Origin: Vibrio neptunius
GTDB taxonomy: Bacteria > Pseudomonadota > Gammaproteobacteria > Enterobacterales > Vibrionaceae
Reading direction: 5' to 3'
NCBI GenBank assembly: GCA_019339365.1
Contig: CP079859.1
Coordinates: forward strand, 2,046,001-2,110,000
Length of the DNA: 64,000 nucleotides
Part shown: positions 37,238 to 47,410 of the stretch, one piece after another
Numbering within the stretch: position 1 is the first letter of the stretch
Layout of the letters: each line of letters opens with the position of its first letter
Translations under genes and position numbers: made by a program
The notes under the pieces: model-generated
The model's database searches: none
What the model was told of the DNA's origin: nothing
Seen by the model: the letters and a program-made list of their open reading frames with translations, nothing else

Positions 37238-38103
37238 TTAGTAGGTAAGTATTTTGTTAATTAAGCGCTCGCATTGGTCTAAATAATGCCCACCAAACTG
37301 ATTGTAGTGATTGAGTAGGTGATAAAGGTTATAGATGTCTTTACGTTCGCTATAAGCCAAGTCTAAGGGAAAAATGCTCTCATAGCCTTGATAGAACTCT
37401 GGTTGAAAACCACCGAAAAGTTCGGTCATGGCAATGTCGCACTCTCTATCTCCCCAATAACAGGCTGGATCGTAGCAAATAGGGCCAAACACGGACTTGG
37501 CCACGTTACCATGCCAGAGGTCTCCGTGCAGTAAAGATGGGCGAGGGTTGTGGTTACCTAATCTGTCCTTCACTAAATGACTAAAGTCATTGATATCGAC
37601 AAGTGTGATCCCTTTTTCTTTCATTAGCTGAAGTTGCCATCCAATGCGTTGCTCGGCAAAAAAACGTCCCCACTTGCGTCCCCATTTGTTGGGCTGGATA
37701 GTTGAACCAATAAAGTTATCTTGGTCAAACCCATATTCTTTCTGCTCCCCCACTGATGGAGCATTGCAAGCTGCTGGCCAAATTTATAACTGTCACGGCT
37801 GTCGTCGAGTGGTTTGGTTGGGAGGTAATTCAGAATCAGGAAGGCGTGTTCTTTACTCTTGCCGGTATGAATATGTTCTGGGACGAAAATGGTAGAGCTT
37901 TCTCGTAAGATTCGGATGTTTTCTGCTTCTATTTCAAATTGAGAGTAAAAGCCTCGTAGATTGACTTTCACAAAATAGCGTTGCTCTCCATCGCTTATCA
38001 TGTAGCAATCACTGATGTCACCGCCAGTTAAGCGATTTTTCTCGACAATATCGAACGAGAACATTAATGCTTCAGACAATTGCTCGGCTATGGCGTGCCA
38101 CAT
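37238..38103 (-). CDS. Fructosamine-3-kinase family protein (one-base deletion as read)
   Basis: Fructosamine-kinase/ketosamine-kinase-family phosphotransferase, 288 residues when repaired; family members phosphorylate protein-bound fructosamines for deglycation. Glycine-loop-like GGDISDCYMIS, ATP-binding Lys in RYFVKVN, catalytic LLHGDLWHGN and metal-binding YDPACYWGDRECDIA are all present. The frame breaks in five G (plus-strand C5 at 37747-37751); six G restores HQWGEQKEYGFDQDNFIGSTIQ. It is monocistronic, with about 350 bases of upstream non-coding DNA. Confidence 0.87.
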
Positions 38104-38455
38104 ATCCAGATCCGTTTTTGCCGCTGAGTACTGACATTGTAGAATAAGAAATGAGGTATTTCTGAATCAGACTACAAAAATTCAATCATTTAGCAGGAGA
38201 CAGGATTGAGCTTGTTAATTTGTGAGCTTTGTCATGTCCAACGAGAACCTGTAAACTAGTAAAATAGTTTAGTACTGATAAAAGTTGATCCTAGTTCAAA
38301 GCAATCAGTTGGAAATTAAACCAAACTCTTCAACTAAGGTATAAACAACTTTTGAATTTTAATGAGCATCGAGTCGACTTGAGTTGTGAAAACTCATTGA
38401 TATGGCTTAGTATTAGATAGTGACTCGAAAATAGAATAATTAATGGAGAACGACA
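38104..38455. other. 352-base intergenic region between divergent genes
   Basis: AT-rich divergent promoter region between the fructosamine-kinase and DUF3802 genes. No open frame with a credible start, no long inverted repeat and no RNA gene were seen. The only clear element is GGAGAACGAC before the GTG start at 38456. Confidence 0.6.
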
Positions 38456-38800
38456 GTGGTTGTTGAAACCGATGGCTACCTAGCACTCATTGAGCATCTG
38501 GCTTTTAATCTTGATGTCTTTTCATCTGACGATGGGGACACAGGTGCTGAAAGTGTCGAAGATGTTGTTACCGATATGGTAGCGAGTAACATCATGGCCA
38601 TTTTTGAGCAGAATCCAGAACTGCACTCTAGTGTTCGCTTCCAATTGTTGAAGGAAGCCGACTCAGTAGTAGAAGATTTAGGGGAAGTGTTAGCGGGTGT
38701 TTGGGCTAAACCCGCAACTAATGATCAGATTACATTCCTTGATGAGTACATCGCACTGGTTAAAAATCTATTTGATTCCGCAGTCGCTAAATACGACTGA
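38456..38800 (+). CDS. DUF3802-family protein
   Basis: 114-residue acidic, helical protein of the DUF3802 family, which is found mainly in Vibrio and relatives and has no known function. GTG start with GGAGA 6-10 bases upstream. Conserved features: GYLALIEHLAFNLDVF at the N-terminus, VEDVVTDMVASNIMAIFEQNP and EDLGEVLAGVW. It is convergent with the NlpC/P60 gene, two bases apart. Confidence 0.82.
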   Translation: MVVETDGYLALIEHLAFNLDVFSSDDGDTGAESVEDVVTDMVASNIMAIFEQNPELHSSVRFQLLKEADSVVEDLGEVLAGVWAKPATNDQITFLDEYIALVKNLFDSAVAKYD

Positions 38801-38802
38801 TT

Positions 38803-39315
38803 TCAATTCACCACAGGCGGCGTGGCAACCCGTCTGAAATGCCAGAATTTAGAAGCCCAATAAGGATTGTCCAGCCTGGAAATTATCACACCTTGTGATG
38901 TTGAAGCATGTATAAATTGCTTGTTACCTATATACACGCCCACATGACGAACCTTTCTTGATGTTTTGAAAAAGGCTAGATCTCCCACTTGAACTTGCTC
39001 ATAACTCATCTCGTTTCCGATACTTACCTGTGCCAAGGTGGTGCGGGGTAAATCAATGTTCAGTACTTCTCTGTAAGCTACTTGAACGAAAGCAGAACAA
39101 TCAATACCGTTGTAATTGTTGCCCCCTAGACGATAGGGGACGCCCTTCCAATCCCTATAGACCTCAAGAAGCCCTTGTTGCACACCTTTTTCATACGATG
39201 AGATATGCTTAGCACTATCTAAGGTATTGAAGTCTGTTGAGGAAGGGGAACTGGAGCATCCAGCTAAGAGGAGAACGAACAAAGCGATTGAAAATTGCGG
39301 CGTAACTCTATTCAT
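38803..39315 (-). CDS. NlpC/P60-family lipoprotein (peptidoglycan endopeptidase)
   Basis: 170-residue lipoprotein (LLLAGC-SSSPSS) with an NlpC/P60 domain like Spr/NlpC: GVPYRLGGNNYNGIDCSAFVQVAY with catalytic Cys, RHVGVYIGNKQFIHAS with catalytic His, and a third polar residue nearby (SRLDNPYW region). Family members cleave the D-Glu-mDAP bond of stem peptides. It likely sits in the outer membrane facing the periplasm. Monocistronic and divergent from the MCP gene. Confidence 0.92.
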   Translation of the reverse strand: MNRVTPQFSIALFVLLLAGCSSSPSSTDFNTLDSAKHISSYEKGVQQGLLEVYRDWKGVPYRLGGNNYNGIDCSAFVQVAYREVLNIDLPRTTLAQVSIGNEMSYEQVQVGDLAFFKTSRKVRHVGVYIGNKQFIHASTSQGVIISRLDNPYWASKFWHFRRVATPPVVN

Positions 39316-39410
39316 GGTGTCTATTTAACCCCTTGGTGACATTTATCTGTAATATTTTCTAAATAAAATCGCACGCTGATTAAACTTTTGTATGATGTTG
39401 GTTCAAAATT

Positions 39411-41444
39411 ATGTCCAAGCAAAAGACGCGTTTCTCACTCTCGCTCATTCAAACGATCAGTGCAGTATTCTTAACGATAACCATACTGGTCATTGGTTTA
39501 TCTGTCACCAGTATTAAAGGAATTGAGAGAGTTGGTGCTCAATTTGATACGCTTTCAGATCAAGCCCTTCCTCTTGCAATGACCAATGCAAAGCTCACAC
39601 AAGCCATTCTGGAACAAGTTAAACAACTCGGCTACGGCTCTCAAGTTAGTGATATTGAGAGCCTGAATAGAATCAAGCAACAAACCGTTAACAGTGCGGA
39701 TGAAACGTTGATGTTAGTCGAACAGGTTTTTGTGATTTCTTCGCAATTCAATCAGGCCATATCGCAACAGCAAGAACTTGCACTTAGAGGGAATATTGAA
39801 GCGTTATCGGATTTAACCAATAGAATACTTTCAACCCAGCAGTCGCTGCTGACAATGCAGGGCAGTATAGATTCACAAATGACAGAATTTCGTTATGGCT
39901 TGAGCTCGATCGGGCCTGAAATGAATCGAATCAGTTCCTTTCTTGCCGTTGATAACCCAGAATCTTCAGATGCTGCGAATCGATTTATTGCCAGCGCTAG
40001 CTCTATGGAGAGCACATTTCTAGTTTTGATGATGCAAACGGATCAAGATAAAGCCATGCAAGAGTACAAGGAAATGCGTAATCGTATTGCTGGGATCAAT
40101 TTAGCGTTCGATGACTTTTCAGAATGGCACCCTGAGGTTAAAGAATTTGCGAGTTTAATTGCCCCATACGATATGGTCCAAGATGGGTTTTCTGAGTCAG
40201 GGGTGCTCAAGCAAATTTTGAAAAAATTAGAGCTGGCACAAAATCAGAGCGTACAGCTTTCCCAAGCGGCGATTTTGGCCAATGATACCATTCAATTGCT
40301 TAACAATATTTCCCAGACAGCAGAAGCGCTAATTGATGAGAGTAAACGTGTCGTGAGTAACACAATATATTCTATCAATACGCTACTGATTATTAGTAGT
40401 CTGGTGTTGGTCGCGATTATTGTTGTCTCTTGGTTTTCTCTAAAAACTTGGATTAATCGAGGTTTAACAAACATCACTGGTAGTCTTAATAGGCTAACTG
40501 AGCATGACTTTACCAACACGGTTACGTTGCTCGGACCATTTGAAATGAAAGAAGTGGCGCGTAAACTCAATCAGGTTATCGAGTCAACCCGTGGTTCTAT
40601 CTCGACGGTGACGAGAAACTGCGAGACGTTATATCAAACAGCGGAAATTAGTCATGATGCAGCAGAGCAATCCAATCTGAGCTTGGCACGTCAGAATGAA
40701 TCCCTCACAAACATGGTTGAGACGGTCACGCAACTTGAAGCGTCGATAAAAGAAATCGCGACCGTGACCAATGAATCATACACTGAATCCCAACAAGCGG
40801 CAGAGTATTCTGGAAATGGGGTGAAAGTTATCGAGCAGAATCAAGCCAGGCTTCAATCGTTAGAAGACACACTTAACATGAATGAACACTCCATGGTTGA
40901 GTTGGACAATCGAGTGAAACAGATTCGTGAAATGGTCGATATGATTTCCGGCATTGCAGAGAATACCAATTTATTGGCGCTCAATGCTGCTATTGAAGCT
41001 GCACGAGCAGGAGAGCAAGGAAGAGGGTTTGCCGTGGTTGCTGATGAAGTACGTAAACTGGCCAGCGATACATCGCAACAGACGTCAAACATCCGCGACC
41101 GCATGAGTGAATTGGTTGCTGCTGCCGAGAAATCGCGCAGTGCAGTTTCAGCTAGCCGTGGGGAAATGACGTTCGCTCTTGAATCCAGTGAACAAGTAAA
41201 AAGTACCTTTGAAAACATTGAGAAAGCGGTTAATCAGATACGTCTTCGAGTGGAGCAAATTACTGTAGCGACAGAAGAACAGGAGAGGGCAACAGCGGAT
41301 GTAAGCCAGTCCATCGCTCATGTATCGGATCAAGGAGAGCAAACCAAACTTCAACTTGAGTCAATGGTTGAAAATTCAGAACAAGTTGCAGAAATTGCAG
41401 GTCATCAACAAGCTATGCTTCATAAGTACGACTTGCCACAATAG
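39411..41444 (+). CDS. Methyl-accepting chemotaxis protein
   Basis: 677-residue transmembrane chemoreceptor. First membrane helix at about 12-34, a large helical periplasmic region (about 35-318), second helix at about 322-344, HAMP, then the cytoplasmic signalling bundle with the conserved hairpin tip [40 protein letters not shown]. No C-terminal CheR-docking pentapeptide (ends HKYDLPQ). The periplasmic domain is all-helical, suggesting a small-molecule sensor of unknown specificity. It is a stand-alone gene. Confidence 0.94.
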   Translation: MSKQKTRFSLSLIQTISAVFLTITILVIGLSVTSIKGIERVGAQFDTLSDQALPLAMTNAKLTQAILEQVKQLGYGSQVSDIESLNRIKQQTVNSADETLMLVEQVFVISSQFNQAISQQQELALRGNIEALSDLTNRILSTQQSLLTMQGSIDSQMTEFRYGLSSIGPEMNRISSFLAVDNPESSDAANRFIASASSMESTFLVLMMQTDQDKAMQEYKEMRNRIAGINLAFDDFSEWHPEVKEFASLIAPYDMVQDGFSESGVLKQILKKLELAQNQSVQLSQAAILANDTIQLLNNISQTAEALIDESKRVVSNTIYSINTLLIISSLVLVAIIVVSWFSLKTWINRGLTNITGSLNRLTEHDFTNTVTLLGPFEMKEVARKLNQVIESTRGSISTVTRNCETLYQTAEISHDAAEQSNLSLARQNESLTNMVETVTQLEASIKEIATVTNESYTESQQAAEYSGNGVKVIEQNQARLQSLEDTLNMNEHSMVELDNRVKQIREMVDMISGIAENTNLLALNAAIEAARAGEQGRGFAVVADEVRKLASDTSQQTSNIRDRMSELVAAAEKSRSAVSASRGEMTFALESSEQVKSTFENIEKAVNQIRLRVEQITVATEEQERATADVSQSIAHVSDQGEQTKLQLESMVENSEQVAEIAGHQQAMLHKYDLPQ

Positions 41445-41460
41445 TCATTGAATCAGTAAC

Positions 41461-42249
41461 TTATTTCTCTCGAAAGGGCTGGGTTAACATCTTATCCAGC
41501 CTTTGTTCGTTTGGCGTCTGGAAAAGTGGAATGCCAATCTTTACCTCATTGTGTCCACGCTCAGGTTGATCGATGTAAGTACCGAACCAGCGATCCCAGA
41601 TAGAGAGAAAAAAACCAAAGTTAGAATGGGTTTCTCGCGGTATTACTGAGTGGTGCACGCGATGCATGTCTGGTGTGACAATGACTTTGCGTAGAAAATC
41701 ATCCACCTTGAATGGCAACTTGGCGTTACTGTGATTAAACATCGCACTTGCATTGAGAATGATTTCAAACACGATGATTGCGAGAGGAGAAACACCCAGT
41801 GCGACCACAAGTCCAATTTTAATCCACATTGATAACACGATCTCAAAGGGATGGAAGCGGCTGCCTGTCGTGACATCGATATCCTGATCCGCATGATGCA
41901 TTCTGTGCAATCGCCATAGCCAAGAGACTTTATGAAAGACTAGATGTTGGAGGTAAATCGCCAGATCGAGAAAGATGACACACATGATGACTTGCGCGAA
42001 TAAGGGGAAATCGAGGTGATTGAGTAAGCCCCATTGCTGTTTGAGCGCAACGTTTGCTGCCTCAAAGGCGAGTACTGGCATAAAGATGCCGAGAAAGACC
42101 GAGTTAAACGCGACTAAGCCAAGGTTGTTCAACCAGCGATAAAGTTTATTCTGAGTCAGCTTCTTGCGTGGAGTTAACCATTCCCACAATCCACACAGTA
42201 TGAGCACTGACAGAAAAAAGCTTAAGCGAATAAGATCTGGATTCTGCAT
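41461..42249 (-). CDS. Sterol desaturase/fatty-acid hydroxylase family protein
   Basis: 262-residue membrane-bound di-iron enzyme. His motifs are clear: HLVFHKVSWLWRLHRMHHAD (HxxxH, HRxHH), FHPFE, and DMHRVHHS. Four or five membrane helices flank them. Family members hydroxylate or desaturate lipids; the bacterial substrate is usually unknown. Start ATG 42249 (MQNPDLIRLSFFL) is chosen because the membrane segment begins there; the longer frame overlaps the divergent gene. It converges with the MCP gene. Confidence 0.87.
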   Translation of the reverse strand: MQNPDLIRLSFFLSVLILCGLWEWLTPRKKLTQNKLYRWLNNLGLVAFNSVFLGIFMPVLAFEAANVALKQQWGLLNHLDFPLFAQVIMCVIFLDLAIYLQHLVFHKVSWLWRLHRMHHADQDIDVTTGSRFHPFEIVLSMWIKIGLVVALGVSPLAIIVFEIILNASAMFNHSNAKLPFKVDDFLRKVIVTPDMHRVHHSVIPRETHSNFGFFLSIWDRWFGTYIDQPERGHNEVKIGIPLFQTPNEQRLDKMLTQPFREK

Positions 42250-42333
42250 ACGACGTTTTTCTCCCACATGGCACTTGCAACGGATTTGTCTCAAGGTAAA
42301 CTCTGCACCCTTTATCATTATCCATCAACAGAC

Positions 42334-43068
42334 ATGAGAATCCACGCTTTTCACCGTCTTTATCAACATCGCCTAAAGCGCTCGACTAAACCGTTCAATG
42401 CAAGGGGCTGTAAAGTTCAGCGTTGTCAGTACTGTCAGGTCGCTGAACACTTTTGTATCTGTGCATATCAGCCAGATGTCTCCAGCTCAGTGGCGGTGAT
42501 GCTGCTCGTGTCTGAAAACGAAGTCTTCAAGCCAAGCAACACTGGGCGGCTTATCCTTGATACGGTAAAAGAAGGTTATGTCTATCAATGGAGTCGCACA
42601 GAGCCGGATCAGGCGATGCTGTCGTTGCTCAATCATGAAGATTATCAGCCCATCGTGGTGTTTCCTGATGAGTACGTTGAAGATAAGTCTCGCTTGCTTG
42701 GAGAACATCCTCGTCAGCAGTGTGGTGGTAAAAAACCATTACTCATCTTTCTAGATGGGAGCTGGAGGGAAGCTAGGCGCATTTTTCGAAAGTCACCATA
42801 TCTGAATGCGCTTCCTGTTTTGTCAGTGTCGCCACAATCCATTTCTCAGTACGTCATGAGACGTTCCGACAATGAACAACACCTAGCTACGGCGGAAGTC
42901 GCCACATTGGTACTTGAACAGTTAGGTGAAGAACAGACGGGGCAAACGCTTAAACTGTGGTTTGACGTATTTAAAGAAAGCTACCTGTTAAGTAAGACCA
43001 GAATTAAGCCAAATTTCGACCGACCACTGCTGCAACATTATCTTCAGAAGGTGAAAAACGAGAATTAA
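42334..43068 (+). CDS. tapT: DTW-domain tRNA-uridine aminocarboxypropyltransferase (TapT-like)
   Basis: 244-residue DTW-domain protein related to TapT (YfiP), which adds the 3-amino-3-carboxypropyl group to U47 of certain tRNAs using SAM. N-terminal Cys cluster (RGCKVQRCQYCQVAEHFCIC) may bind zinc; the signature appears as LIFLDGSWREARRIFRKSPYL (DGSW in place of DTW), followed by the acidic/histidine region EQHLATAEVATLV. ATG 42334 is preferred over an upstream frame inside the divergent promoter. Confidence 0.85.
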   Translation: MRIHAFHRLYQHRLKRSTKPFNARGCKVQRCQYCQVAEHFCICAYQPDVSSSVAVMLLVSENEVFKPSNTGRLILDTVKEGYVYQWSRTEPDQAMLSLLNHEDYQPIVVFPDEYVEDKSRLLGEHPRQQCGGKKPLLIFLDGSWREARRIFRKSPYLNALPVLSVSPQSISQYVMRRSDNEQHLATAEVATLVLEQLGEEQTGQTLKLWFDVFKESYLLSKTRIKPNFDRPLLQHYLQKVKNEN

Positions 43069-43216
43069 GTCTGAAAATAATCGGTTTGTTGGCGATAGTC
43101 TGCACAGTTAAGTCTAGGTAGTGGTTAAATTCGTTCCACGTCACGGATTGTAGGCGTACCAATGTGGATAATGAACCGATTTTGACTTTTTTATATTTGT
43201 TTCTGGGAGAGATACG

Positions 43217-44124
43217 ATGTACTACGGCTTTGACGTTGGAGGCACTAAGATTGAATTTGGTGCGTTTAATGAACAATTAGAGCGTGTTGCCACAGAGCGC
43301 GTACCAACGCCAACGGAAGACTATTCTTTATTAGTGAGCACGATTGCTGAACTGGTGAATAAGTATGACAAACAGTTTGGTTGCGAAGGAAAGATCGGTC
43401 TAGGTCTACCTGGAATGGAAGATGCCGATGATGCTACCGTTCTCACGGTCAATGTGCCTGCGGCCAAAGGTAAGCCACTTCGCGCCGATCTTGAAGCCAA
43501 AATAGGCCGTAGCGTTAAAATTGAGAACGATGCCAACTGCTTTGCTCTTTCTGAAGCGTGGGATGAAGCGCTTAAAGATGAGCCTTCAGTGATGGGGCTG
43601 ATTCTTGGCACTGGCTTTGGTGGTGGATTGATTTACGACGGCAAAGTATTTTCCGGTCGTAACCACGTGGCGGGTGAGCTTGGACATATGCGTTTACCGA
43701 TTGATGCTTGGTTCCACCTAGGAGATAACGCGCCACTACTAGGTTGTGGCTGTGGTAAAAAGGCTGCTTGGACAGCTACTTATCGGGCCGTGGTTTCGAG
43801 TTAATATACGAGCACTATTACGGCGAAGCGAAGCAAGCAATAGATATCATCAATGCATATAAGGAAGGCGAAACTAAAGCAGCAGAGCATGTTGAGCGCT
43901 TTATGGAGCTCTTGGCAATTTGCTTTGCTAATATCTTCACCGCTAATGACCCACATGTTGTTGCACTAGGTGGTGGGTTGTCTAATTTCGAACTCATTTA
44001 CGAAGAGATGCCAAAGCGTGTGCCTAAGTATCTGCTATCTGTTGCTAAGTGTCCGAAGATTATCAAAGCAAAACATGGCGATTCTGGTGGTGTGCGTGGG
44101 GCTGCCTTCCTCAACATCAAATAA
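43217..44124 (+). CDS. nagK: N-acetyl-D-glucosamine kinase (ROK family; one-base deletion as read)
   Basis: ROK-family sugar kinase, 302 residues when repaired, matching NagK: ATP-binding [65 protein letters not shown], and the Cys cluster that binds zinc. The frame breaks in AAAAAGG at about 43757-43763; one more G (or A) restores [20 protein letters not shown], the invariant NagK zinc site. It phosphorylates GlcNAc released by cell-wall or chitin turnover. GGGAGAGATACG precedes the ATG. A terminator follows. Confidence 0.93.
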
Positions 44125-44148
44125 TCTTGATTTGATTGCATAAATTTG

Positions 44149-44175
44149 AGAGCTTGCTTAGGCAGGCTCTTTTTT
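44149..44175 (+). terminator. Rho-independent terminator of nagK
   Basis: AGAGCTTGC/GCAGGCTCT (one G-T wobble) with a 4-base loop and five T residues, 24 bases after the nagK stop. Confidence 0.88.
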
Positions 44176-44187
44176 ATGGTAATCACA

Positions 44188-44670
44188 ATGACTTTGCTCG
44201 CCTTTCAACAACAACACTATAAGCAACTAATCGACTGGATCGATTCCGCTGAGCTTAACTATCTGTGGGGTGGGCCTGCGTATCAGTATCCATTAACGGT
44301 TGAAAGCATCGACGCCCATTGCTCACAAGCTGAGGTCAAGCCATTTCTGTACGCTCATCAGGGCCAAGTGGCTGGCTTCGTCGAGCTGTATCGTCATTCG
44401 AATGATGTTGCTCGAATCTGCCGGGTCTTCGTTGCTCCGCAATTTAGAGGGCAGGGCGTAGCGAAAACCATGTTGCGAGCGTTGATTGGAGAAGCTAGAA
44501 ACCAAGGGTATAGCGAAATTACATTGTGCGTATTTAGCCACAATCATTCTGCTATTCGCTGTTATCACTCACTAGGTTTTGTTGAAGTGAAGAGAGAGCA
44601 TGGTGTTCGAGAGTTTGATGGAGAGAGTTGGGAACTTATCCAGATGGTTCAAAAATTACAAATCAATTAA
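44188..44670 (+). CDS. GNAT-family N-acetyltransferase
   Basis: 160-residue GNAT enzyme. Acetyl-CoA loop VAPQFRGQGVAKTMLRAL and the following ITLCVFSHNHSAIRCYHSLGFVEV (beta-bulge and C-terminal motif) are clear. The N-terminus resembles RimI/YjgM-type enzymes acting on small molecules or proteins; substrate unknown. ATG 44188 is downstream of the nagK terminator; ATG 44176 is an alternative. A bidirectional terminator follows. Confidence 0.85.
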   Translation: MTLLAFQQQHYKQLIDWIDSAELNYLWGGPAYQYPLTVESIDAHCSQAEVKPFLYAHQGQVAGFVELYRHSNDVARICRVFVAPQFRGQGVAKTMLRALIGEARNQGYSEITLCVFSHNHSAIRCYHSLGFVEVKREHGVREFDGESWELIQMVQKLQIN

Positions 44671-44674
44671 AGCA

Positions 44675-44699
44675 AAACAGGAGCGCTAGGCTCCTGTTT
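44675..44699. terminator. Bidirectional terminator (GNAT / DUF2960)
   Basis: A perfect 10-bp stem (AAACAGGAGC/GCTCCTGTTT) with a 5-base loop lies between the convergent genes. Confidence 0.88.
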
Positions 44700-44703
44700 A
44701 CAA

Positions 44704-44970
44704 CTAGTTGTTCTTTTTACCGACACCACGGTTTTCTTTTTGCTTGAGAGTGATTTTTTCAAATCCTAACTTTCTAAAGTGGTTGTCGCGGTAATTGCGC
44801 ATTGCCTTAGTATCTGACACCGCTTCAATCTGCTGTTCCATCTTAAGGAACTCGGAAATATCGATACCTTCTGCTTCAGCCACTGCTTCATGAATATTAC
44901 GATGTTGCTGATACGAAAAAGTCAGCGTTTTGTCTTCACCCTTATAGGTATACAGGATTGTGCGAGCCAT
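44704..44970 (-). CDS. DUF2960-family protein
   Basis: 88-residue small basic protein of the DUF2960 family, known mainly from Vibrionaceae and relatives; function unknown. MARTILYTYKGEDKTLTFSY at the N-terminus and NYRDNHFRKLGFEKITLKQKE at the C-terminus are characteristic. The protein has no signal peptide and is expected in the cytoplasm. It stands 51 bases downstream of the MobB-MoeA gene and could be read through from it. Confidence 0.82.
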   Translation of the reverse strand: MARTILYTYKGEDKTLTFSYQQHRNIHEAVAEAEGIDISEFLKMEQQIEAVSDTKAMRNYRDNHFRKLGFEKITLKQKENRGVGKKNN

Positions 44971-45021
44971 ATGTATTTCTCTTAAGATAAATGAGGCCGA
45001 CTGAGCTGGCCTTTGATTGCG

Positions 45022-46470
45022 CTAGATTCTGCCTTGAAGAGGAATGATTGTCACGCTTTCTCCGACTTTTACTGTATCGATCGCTGGCGAAACTTCAATT
45101 AAACAATTGGCCTCACTCATTGAGCGCAAAATGTCAGATCCTTGTTTCCCTGTGCTTCTGACGATCAATTGACCTTGTGGATCGATGTCATAAACGCCAA
45201 GGCTGAATTCGGTACGGCCTTGGCAAGAATGTAGGTCTTCAAGTGCGACAGCTTTGAATTTCAATGGTTGCCAACCTTGCTCTCCTTGCATTTTACGTAG
45301 TGCTGGCTCAATAAAGTTGATGAACGACACCATCACAGCTAAGGGATGACTCGGTAAGCCGAAGAAGGGTTTATTGTTTACCTGACCAAAGGTAAGCGGT
45401 CGACTTGGCCTTATATTGATGCGCCAAAATTCAATACTGCCCAATTTATCTAAAGCGAGTTTGATGAAGTCGGCATCACCGACAGAAACACCACCTGACG
45501 TGATAATGGCATCTGCTTGAACCGAGGTGGCTTGCAGGGCTTCTGTTATGCTCTGTTGATTGTTTTCGAGAATACCAAGATCAAGGATCTCACAGCCCAA
45601 TTTTTCTAACAGGCCAAGTAGGGTAAAGCGGTTGGAGTCATAAATAGAATTCGGAGCTTGCTTGGTATCCAGCGTCTGCACTTCATCACCTATAGAGAAC
45701 ACCGCGACCTTCAGGCGGCGAAAAACAGGACACTCTGCAACACCCAAAGAGGCGAACATCCCCATTTGAGGTGACTCTAGTCTTTTGCCTTGACCGAACA
45801 ACACGCGTCCGTAGCTATGCTCAATAGCGCATGTTTCCACGTCTTTCAGGGATTGAACTGCAGAGAGGATTTTGTCTTGCCCTTCGCTAACGGAAAGAAA
45901 TGCAGGAGACAACGTATCGCAACAACCTGAAGTTTTGGTGGCTTGCTCTAATTTATTGGGCTTGACGTAGTCGCAAACAAAACGTGCGATAGCATCAAGA
46001 TCGTTAATATTCATCTGAGGCAGGGACACATCTTCAACATGCATGTCAGCAACGATAGCGATGATGTTACTGTCGTTAGGGTGCAGCCAAGGTTTGCCCA
46101 CTTCTTCTCTGTGCAGCTCGATTTTTGGAAAAGCGATGTTCTTGCACCCTTCAACCAAGATGACGTCTAACTTATCCGCATCGAAGCGGCTGAGTAGGTA
46201 ATCAAATTCAGATTCAGCTTCGGGTGTTTCCGTCATTAAAGCGTGCCGATGACGAGACGAAACGAGCATCTGAGACGCGCCAGCTTTACGTAACCGGAAG
46301 CTGTCTTTACCTTCTTTATCTACATCAAAATTGTGGTGTGCGTGCTTTAGCATACCAATGCGTAATCCTGCCTGAGTTAATCTTGGCAACAACGCTTCCA
46401 ACAGCGTGGTTTTACCCGTTCCAGAATATGCAGCAAACCCCAGAATTGGGATAGGGAGCGAGTGTTTCAT
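45022..46470 (-). CDS. MobB-MoeA fusion lacking MoeA domain II
   Basis: 482-residue fusion for molybdenum cofactor maturation. N-terminal MobB GTP-binding domain (about 1-170; Walker [53 protein letters not shown]). The MoeA part begins EHSYGRVLF and passes directly to [24 protein letters not shown]. In MoeA about 105 residues separate these points, including the DNSAMDGYA motif and all of domain II. Later MoeA motifs also deviate: RPSRPLTFG for KPGKPxxFG and GLPSHPLAV for GLPGNPVA. No frameshift is involved. Insertase activity is doubtful, so it may be a structural paralogue. Overlaps the mobA stop by 4 bases. Confidence 0.88.
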   Translation of the reverse strand: MKHSLPIPILGFAAYSGTGKTTLLEALLPRLTQAGLRIGMLKHAHHNFDVDKEGKDSFRLRKAGASQMLVSSRHRHALMTETPEAESEFDYLLSRFDADKLDVILVEGCKNIAFPKIELHREEVGKPWLHPNDSNIIAIVADMHVEDVSLPQMNINDLDAIARFVCDYVKPNKLEQATKTSGCCDTLSPAFLSVSEGQDKILSAVQSLKDVETCAIEHSYGRVLFGQGKRLESPQMGMFASLGVAECPVFRRLKVAVFSIGDEVQTLDTKQAPNSIYDSNRFTLLGLLEKLGCEILDLGILENNQQSITEALQATSVQADAIITSGGVSVGDADFIKLALDKLGSIEFWRINIRPSRPLTFGQVNNKPFFGLPSHPLAVMVSFINFIEPALRKMQGEQGWQPLKFKAVALEDLHSCQGRTEFSLGVYDIDPQGQLIVRSTGKQGSDILRSMSEANCLIEVSPAIDTVKVGESVTIIPLQGRI

Positions 46471-47054
46471 GAATGTATGGTTCCAAATTGTGCCAGTTCT
46501 TCAGGGGTGTTTAGGTTAACGAAACAATCCGTCGCATCGCTAAAGTCCACATAGTGTGTGTTGCATTCTTTATAAAGAAGGCTGATTTTTCTATCGCCAC
46601 GCGCAAGAAACGCGGTCAGTTTTGCAAAGACACGTTTATGGTAGAGCGTGAAGACGGGCTGCTGGTAGTGACCATCATGGGCGACCAAAATGTCAGAATC
46701 TTCTTTTACGGCAGAGCAAAAACGAGCGACTAAGTCCATGCTGATTTGTGGGCTGTCGCAGGGAACAAACCCAACCCAGTCTTGAGCTGCCGAAGCTAGT
46801 CCAGCATGAATACCGCCCATAGGACCGGGGAAATCTTTGATTTTATCGCCAACGACGACACCATACGCCGAATAGGTATCCTGATTGCGGTTTGCGTTGA
46901 TCATGATGTCAGAAACTTGTGCGGACAGTCGTTCATAGACATGTTGAATCAGAGGCTTATTGTCGAGTGCAATAAGGCCTTTGTCTTTTCCGCCCATACG
47001 TCTGGCCTGACCGCCAGCTAATATTACCCAACTTGTTTGCGTTGGAAGAAGCAT
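46467..47054 (-). CDS. mobA: Molybdenum cofactor guanylyltransferase MobA
   Basis: 195-residue nucleotidyltransferase joining GMP to molybdopterin to make the guanine dinucleotide cofactor. The N-terminal [21 protein letters not shown] is the GTP-binding signature; [18 protein letters not shown] and [10 protein letters not shown] (metal-binding D) follow. It is coupled to the MobB-MoeA gene by a 4-base overlap, forming a two-gene operon for the last steps of cofactor assembly. Confidence 0.95.
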   Translation of the reverse strand: MLLPTQTSWVILAGGQARRMGGKDKGLIALDNKPLIQHVYERLSAQVSDIMINANRNQDTYSAYGVVVGDKIKDFPGPMGGIHAGLASAAQDWVGFVPCDSPQISMDLVARFCSAVKEDSDILVAHDGHYQQPVFTLYHKRVFAKLTAFLARGDRKISLLYKECNTHYVDFSDATDCFVNLNTPEELAQFGTIHS

Positions 47055-47410
47055 AAGTGTTCTCTTGCCTTGTATCTTTTATAACGTGTAAATGATGGAT
47101 AGATTATCTGGCTCCTAGCGCTCGCAACGCGCTGCGTCTCATTGCAAGAAAGTACAGAAACATATTCATCCGCTAGTGTGTCTGTAAAGCCTACCATGTG
47201 TCGCGTAACAATAACTTGAGCTCGCTTAATTTTAGCTGATTCTAAGTAGGGCCTATTGCCATAGGCAACATGTTGATAAACCGTGTTGTAAAATGTATCG
47301 AAACAGCTTGCTTCATTATCAGGCTTTGAAAATATTTTGTTTTTTGCTGCATCCAAATTGCACCTCTGTGCGTCTCTTGTCTGAAACTGTCATTTATTTA
47401 AGGAGAAGAC
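47055..47410. other. 356-base region upstream of mobA and the acfC-like gene
   Basis: Divergent promoter region. A minus-strand frame of 110 codons (47356-47024, TTG start preceded by AGAGGTG) spans most of it, but it overlaps the mobA start by 31 bases and resembles no family I know. Moco-type riboswitch features were looked for before mobA and not recognised. AAGGAGAAGAC precedes the acfC-like ATG. Confidence 0.35.

Noticed and set aside
47024-47356. Minus-strand 110-codon frame upstream of mobA with a TTG start
   Set aside because: It overlaps the mobA start, begins with TTG, and shows no family resemblance; kept only as a remark in the intergenic entry.
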